Source: Gymnopus androsaceus JB14 (Eukaryota; Basidiomycota; Agaricomycetes; Agaricales; Omphalotaceae). From it: 10,482 nucleotides of DNA. The stretch's first letter is position 1; each line of letters starts with the position of its first letter. Under the pieces are notes generated by a model. The model did not search any database and had not been told where the DNA came from. It saw only the letters and a program-made list of their open reading frames with translations. Shown in pieces: positions 6,980 to 10,482 of this stretch. A program made the position numbers and the translations under genes. The stretch spans positions 1 to 10,482 of the forward strand of contig ML770335.1 in NCBI GenBank assembly GCA_009733575.1. The letters run 5' to 3'.

Positions 6980-8437
6980 TATCCTCCCCAATACACTGGT
7001 AGATTGGGCTATTCGCCCACCAACCAGCAGAATCCACAATACAATTGTGGGTTCCAAGCAGGTTTGGTAAACCGAACTCGAAACAATTCTCACGTAAGTG
7101 AGGATAGGAAACTCCAGGGAAGACATAGTCCTCCAGATGGTAATGGTCCCCCCGGGGACAATGGAGATGTTGACGGCGATGGAAGGGACGACAAGAGTCG
7201 TAAAGGCAAAAAGCCTGCCCGTTGTCACCGCACGCCTTGGGATGATTCATCCGAAGGTGAATCTCCACCTCCCCCTCCACCATCATCACCATCATCCTCT
7301 TCCGAGGACTCTTTGTTGTCAGATGACGACTGGATAGGTGCATTTGCACCTAATAACAAGTTTCTTGACAAGAAAGTACATCGCAAATTGCGACGTAAAG
7401 CTATCAAGAAACTCCGAGCAAGAACTGACAACAATGAACGTTGTGAGTCCTGGCTCAAGGGTATTCTACGAGAATACCAAAAACAAATCCGGCACTACTG
7501 CAACCGTGAAACAGTCCAGAGTACTGAGATGCCCAAGAGCATCAAGATCCCGAATCCTTCCAGATTTACAGGATCAAACGACGTCGAAGAGTTCGACACC
7601 TGGCTTTTGGCCCTACTCTGATGGATCGTGATTTCACGATTAGTTGGAAAGGTCAACTACGACCAATGTGTCCAAGTCGTAGGAAGTTTCCTCGACGAGG
7701 ACGCATTACGCTGGTACAACGATGAAGTTACAGGACTTCATCGTTCCCAGCTGCATTGGACTTTCGAGAAAGTCATACTAGGGCTATTCGCCCGATTCGT
7801 GCAAGCTACAACTATACACGTAGCGGCTGAAAGTTTTGAGGCTACCGAGTACGATCCTGAAAAGGGCGTACAGGCATATAAAGCCGAACTTCAGCGGTGG
7901 GGGTCAAGAATGACCCGCCCACCTAACTCTTATGCCCTCAGGAAGAAATTCCTGGACGGGCTGCCCACCTCTATCATCTCAGAAATGATAGAACGCAGCG
8001 CATCTCCTGATCTTGCTACACTTAGCAAGATGGTGAAGACAGTGGAGCGTATCGAGGACAACAAGGCCCTCGAAAATTTCTACCTGACGTCAAGGACGTC
8101 AGTGGAAGAGCCAGACGACTTCGGATATAAATCTGACATCGAATGGCACGCTCAAGAGGAGATTGTAGGCCATCATTGGGACGGAGACAATCTCGTGTTC
8201 CATACAGAATGGAACACCGACAAAGGTGTTGGGGATCCTGGAAAGGATCCAACAGCAGCTCTAGATAAATATCTAGAGCAGCATGGAGTTACCGACTGGC
8301 GGGGACTACCACGCAGCAATTCCTCGGAATTGTCGAATTGACGTGCCTACGGTGATCCATTGCGGAGGCACCGCCACAAATCACACGGCGGCAGCTTCGG
8401 GATTTCAACTGAAATTCCAACTTGAAGCTGAACATTG

Positions 8438-9658
8438 ATGATAGCTGACCGCCAAACACCTTCCATGCCTCCTGCATCGGACCAGTCTTTGACTGGGCCC
8501 CAAAATGCCTTTACAGGCAACACAACCGACATTGGACCCAGTCCAACGTCCTATCCCAGTGGCTTTACGCCACATCCTCCATTGTATCCTCCCCAATCCC
8601 AATTCCCATTCGCTCATCCTCCTCCTTCCCAAATGCATTACGCGCCATTAAACCCTGGTTTCTCTAACCATGGCTTTCAATCACAATCTCAAGGATCCAA
8701 TCCTTCGAGCTTTGTGTTTGGTTTGATCCCGCCTTCAGCTGGATCGAACCCCAACTTTGCAGCTGGATACAATCCAGCGGCGATGGCTGGTATGTCCACG
8801 CCATCCTACTCGCAAATGCCGATGTTTGGACAAGCGCCAAACCCGGTTATGCACCCTCCGTACCCTGGAGGTTCTATGGTTAATCCATGGACCTTCAATG
8901 AGAGTTTGGGCACCGTAATTCATGCACGGGGTACATGCTCTCAGTGTGATGCTTTTGTATCACACTTGCTTCCGGCGTTTGTCGACAACAAGCCCTCTTT
9001 CAGAGCTGCCACAAGCGGACGCGTCGATTACTATCGACGGTCTGCGTTGGGAAATATCCCTGCTGGTGGAGACATAGCATCTCTCACCCAGCGTATTGGC
9101 AAGTTGAGTGCTGAGCTTGCCAGCGAGCAACTCGGATACGAGGATTTACATCGTAAATACTATGACGGTGAAGACGACCTTGCACGTTTGCGAGATGAAC
9201 AAGACCATTTGTGTGTTCAACGCGATAGCCTCAAAGCGGAACTAGGCCAGCTTCGAGAGCAAGTCTCTCGTCGGCAAGCCCACAACCAGGGACTTGATTC
9301 TCAAGCTCCCAAATACGGTTCCCCAGACCATCACGGTAAGTGCAAGCGCACTACCGGAGATGGTCCTTCTACGGCTCCCACTACTGCTTCGTCCCAGAAC
9401 AAAGATGAGGAGATGCTGTCCTCTGCAGGTATTGACCCAGTCAAAACCACGGCGGGAGAGACGGAGCCAGTGCTCAGCTTCCCCCCGCGTAAACGAGACC
9501 CAGTGTCTCCAGAAATCCTACCTGACGGTGGATATTGTACCTCCAAGGGCTACATTGTCTATGGCAATGAAGCTACGGACGCACAATGCAACGACCAATT
9601 GGGATTACCAAATTGCTCGAGGGGGCGAAGAAGCCCACGCCAACATCAAGAAGGCTGA
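8438..9658 (+). CDS. Proline-rich then coiled-coil protein, element-encoded, truncated
   Basis: 406 residues from ATG 8438. Two TGA codons just upstream (8423 and 8429) separate it from the gag, which uses the same frame. Residues 1-150 are rich in Pro, Ser, Phe, Tyr, Asn and Met (for example PHPPLYPPQSQFPF), low-complexity and probably disordered. A CSQC pair with a conserved-looking FVSHLLPAF follows (about 168-180). Then comes a coiled coil (about 210-290) with Leu/Glu/Lys heptads such as LHRKYYDGEDDLARLRDEQD and LKAELGQLREQV. The tail is charged and Ser/Thr-rich. From about 9600 the reading shifts to another frame, so the stop at 9658 is probably not the original end. I do not recognise a named family. 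Proteins of this build are common in agaricomycete genomes as hypothetical proteins. A structural or RNA-binding partner of gag is possible but unproven. Confidence 0.55.
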   Translation: MIADRQTPSMPPASDQSLTGPQNAFTGNTTDIGPSPTSYPSGFTPHPPLYPPQSQFPFAHPPPSQMHYAPLNPGFSNHGFQSQSQGSNPSSFVFGLIPPSAGSNPNFAAGYNPAAMAGMSTPSYSQMPMFGQAPNPVMHPPYPGGSMVNPWTFNESLGTVIHARGTCSQCDAFVSHLLPAFVDNKPSFRAATSGRVDYYRRSALGNIPAGGDIASLTQRIGKLSAELASEQLGYEDLHRKYYDGEDDLARLRDEQDHLCVQRDSLKAELGQLREQVSRRQAHNQGLDSQAPKYGSPDHHGKCKRTTGDGPSTAPTTASSQNKDEEMLSSAGIDPVKTTAGETEPVLSFPPRKRDPVSPEILPDGGYCTSKGYIVYGNEATDAQCNDQLGLPNCSRGRRSPRQHQEG

Positions 9659-10482
9659 GGAAGTTACCTCGGCCATCCAATACCTGTCATTGGCTCGCAT
9701 ACTGCGAGACTTCGACGATTCTGGTGTTAAACACCGGAAATTTGCCCTGGCCTGCGTTCAAGGTTTGCAGGGACCCGTACAGGGAGGTCTGCAAGTCCCG
9801 GCAGGTCAATCGGAACGCTCTTGAGCGTACGTCTTCTCCAACTTCTTCAGGCCGCGTTTCGTAGAATACGCCTACGATCGGGACCCGAAGAGGATAAGGG
9901 AAAGGGTTGGGCAATGCCCGAACTTGAGCTCTCCTCTTCTTACACGGAGGGGAGTCTCCCCACTGCTTATTATAAGTGGAAGGGCTACGTCTTCCACTTC
10001 GTCAATCAAGCTTTGTCGTCTAAGACGACAATCTCGAGGAGGAGACCGGGAGGTCAGACGGGATTGAAAAATCCCGCTAAATCTGACCCACCGGAAGCCT
10101 GGGCGCGGTATTATCACGTCCACCCTAATATGATGCCCCAGGCATTGTTTGTGATTCTAGTAATCACATTTCCTTACGCAGTGTCCGAGGACAGTCTACT
10201 TGTTCATAACCAGGCACCCAAACTGCCACAAGGAACGATCGCTCTTGAGCGAAATTGTTTCCTCCTTCTGTTGGCGGAGTTGTTTGCAACTCCAGGACTG
10301 TACGCCTCGTTGATCATGTCAACAGGGCTACAGTCGCCCCGGAAATTACGGTGTCCACCTTCCCGGATGACACACGAAACGCTACATTGGAGGATGTAGC
10401 AAGATTCTACGCCTCCCAAGGCATCACTGTCCTGATGGGGGAAGACACTGCTGTCTTCACCCTCACATGGATCATAGCTTTC
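9594..10482 (+). pseudogene. Frame-shifted C-terminal remains of the coiled-coil gene
   Basis: Protein-like text hops between frames. Frame 3 (about 9594-9822) reads ARGGEEAHANIKKAEEV and stops at TGA 9822. Frame 2 (about 9900-10140) reads LPTAYYKWKGYVFHFVNQ and then PPEAWARYYHVHPNMMPQ. A short frame-1 piece reads GIVCDSSNHISLRSVRG (10141-10191). Frame 2 resumes with APKLPQGTIALERN and LLLLAELFATPGLYASLI (about 10208-10315). Frame 1, open from 10240 to the window end, then carries VAPEITVSTFPDDTRNATLE and DVARFYASQGITVLM. At least four shifts are needed. The segments resemble one another's expected order in basidiomycete hypothetical proteins I recall, so I take this as one decayed gene, continuing past 10482. 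Confidence 0.5.

Larger units (their letters stand above)
5783..8341 (+). pseudogene. Retrotransposon gag, two in-frame TGA stops
   Basis: One continuous frame of 853 codons from the first ATG, interrupted by TGA at 6845-6847 (codon 355) and 7619-7621 (codon 613). Order along the protein: two 21-residue repeats (2-43); a helical segment LSVEFLQQMRNV; a Ser/Thr/Pro-rich linker; two 73-residue-spaced repeats (274-326 and 347-399); an acidic Ser/Pro run (about 490-517); and the gag core (about 583-760). The core shows IPNPSRFTGSNDVEEFDTWL, ALRWYND, PEKGVQAY and PPNSYALRKKFLDGLP, as in the retrotransposon gag family (Pfam PF03732) of agaricomycetes. The second stop cuts the core between WLLALL and WIVISRL. 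The frame ends ELSN without a CCHC zinc knuckle, which gag of this family usually has. Gag would form the element's particle. An ATG-less frame extends upstream to 5711. Confidence 0.8.
5663..10458. repeat. Tiled short inverted repeats through both genes
   Basis: Back-to-back small hairpins run from the LTR end to the window end. Examples (stem/loop): GAGAATCG 8/3 at 5807-5825; GGATGTAGA 9/1 at 6169-6187; AATTCCTGAC 10/5 at 6274-6298; TAGGTGCA 8/2 at 7335-7352; AACGATGAAGT 11/6 at 7718-7745; ATCTTGCTA 9/4 at 8010-8031; CTGACGTC 8/3 at 8084-8102; GTGTTCCAT 9/5 at 8195-8217; GCTCTAGATA 10/2 at 8258-8279; AGTGTGAT 8/8 at 8943-8966; AAGTGGAAG 9/8 at 9974-9999; TTGTCGTCT 9/1 at 10013-10031. Some are nested, such as GGTCAGA/TCTGACC around GGGATT/AATCCC at 10052-10088. 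The Ser/Pro low-complexity stretch near 7255-7310 is a gap. I counted these by eye, so the total is a lower bound. Confidence 0.9.
5456..10482 (+). mobile_element. LTR-type element, gag plus coiled-coil gene, runs off window
   Basis: Unit made of the LTR at 5456, a gag gene (5783-8341), a 96-bp gap, a proline-rich coiled-coil gene (from 8438) and frame-shifted continuation to the window end. Both main genes lie on the same strand and in the same frame. No zinc knuckle, protease, reverse transcriptase, RNase H or integrase is visible in these 5 kb. Either pol lies further right, or the element is non-autonomous and keeps gag only. It differs from the left half in CpG content and in the hairpin tiling. 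Confidence 0.6.

Noticed and set aside
6585..7070. 161-codon plus-strand frame overlapping the gag repeats
   Set aside because: Out-of-frame shadow of the two 53-codon repeats. The frame carrying gag continues across it and into the conserved core.
6341..7228. 295-codon open frame on the minus strand inside the gag
   Set aside because: It lies entirely opposite the gag frame and its repeats. The local inverted repeats make the two strands resemble each other, which helps keep the antisense frame open. The gag motifs support the plus strand.
7225..7458. Minus-strand frame rich in Asp/Gly
   Set aside because: Antisense of the Ser/Pro/Glu low-complexity run in the gag.
5663..10458. CRISPR array, or tRNA and rRNA genes, as an explanation of the hairpins
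   Set aside because: Stem sequences differ from one hairpin to the next, there is no repeated unit with regular spacers, and the hairpins lie inside protein-coding frames.

Overview
The window looks like nuclear DNA of a filamentous basidiomycete, probably an agaricomycete. I infer this from two retrotransposon gag-type proteins, one on each side of the window, that resemble families common in those genomes, and from widespread loss of CpG in the left half. I see no host gene, tRNA, rRNA or CRISPR array. Everything recognisable is mobile DNA or its remains, in several nested or adjoining layers.

Left half (1-5454): old, AT-leaning, CpG-poor and badly decayed. Bases 1-529 look like the end of an LTR plus a retroelement leader. 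A 560-bp non-autonomous DNA transposon (539-1098) has inserted there, with 22-bp terminal inverted repeats (21/22 matching) and an exact 9-bp target duplication (AGCTCAGAG). Behind it lies a broken Ty3/gypsy-like gag gene (1145-2447). No readable protease, reverse transcriptase or integrase follows. Bases 3293-4359 form a mirrored structure: a 26-bp perfect inverted repeat on the outside, then 9-bp and 10/11-bp CCTGRG minisatellites, then an AT-rich centre holding a small CpG-rich patch. Bases 5037-5454 look like a polypurine tract and a decayed LTR of another element.

Right half (5456-10482): a younger, CpG-containing LTR element on the + strand that runs off the window. Its LTR starts with TGTAAC at 5456. 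A long gag reading frame (5783-8341) is interrupted by two in-frame TGA codons. A second gene (8438-9658), proline-rich and then coiled-coil, continues downstream as frame-shifted remnants to the window end. No zinc knuckle, protease or polymerase is visible.

The outstanding observation is that the right-hand element, both genes included, is tiled almost end to end with short, mostly perfect inverted repeats (stems of about 5-11 bp, loops usually 1-10 nt). Among those checked base by base, 29 have stems of 7 bp or more and loops of 8 nt or less, where chance would give about two or three. The left gag gene shows nothing similar by eye. Some stems survive as wobble or altered pairs between internal repeat copies, and at one premature stop the hairpin partner independently indicates an ancestral CGA. 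I know of no described retroelement family with this organisation.
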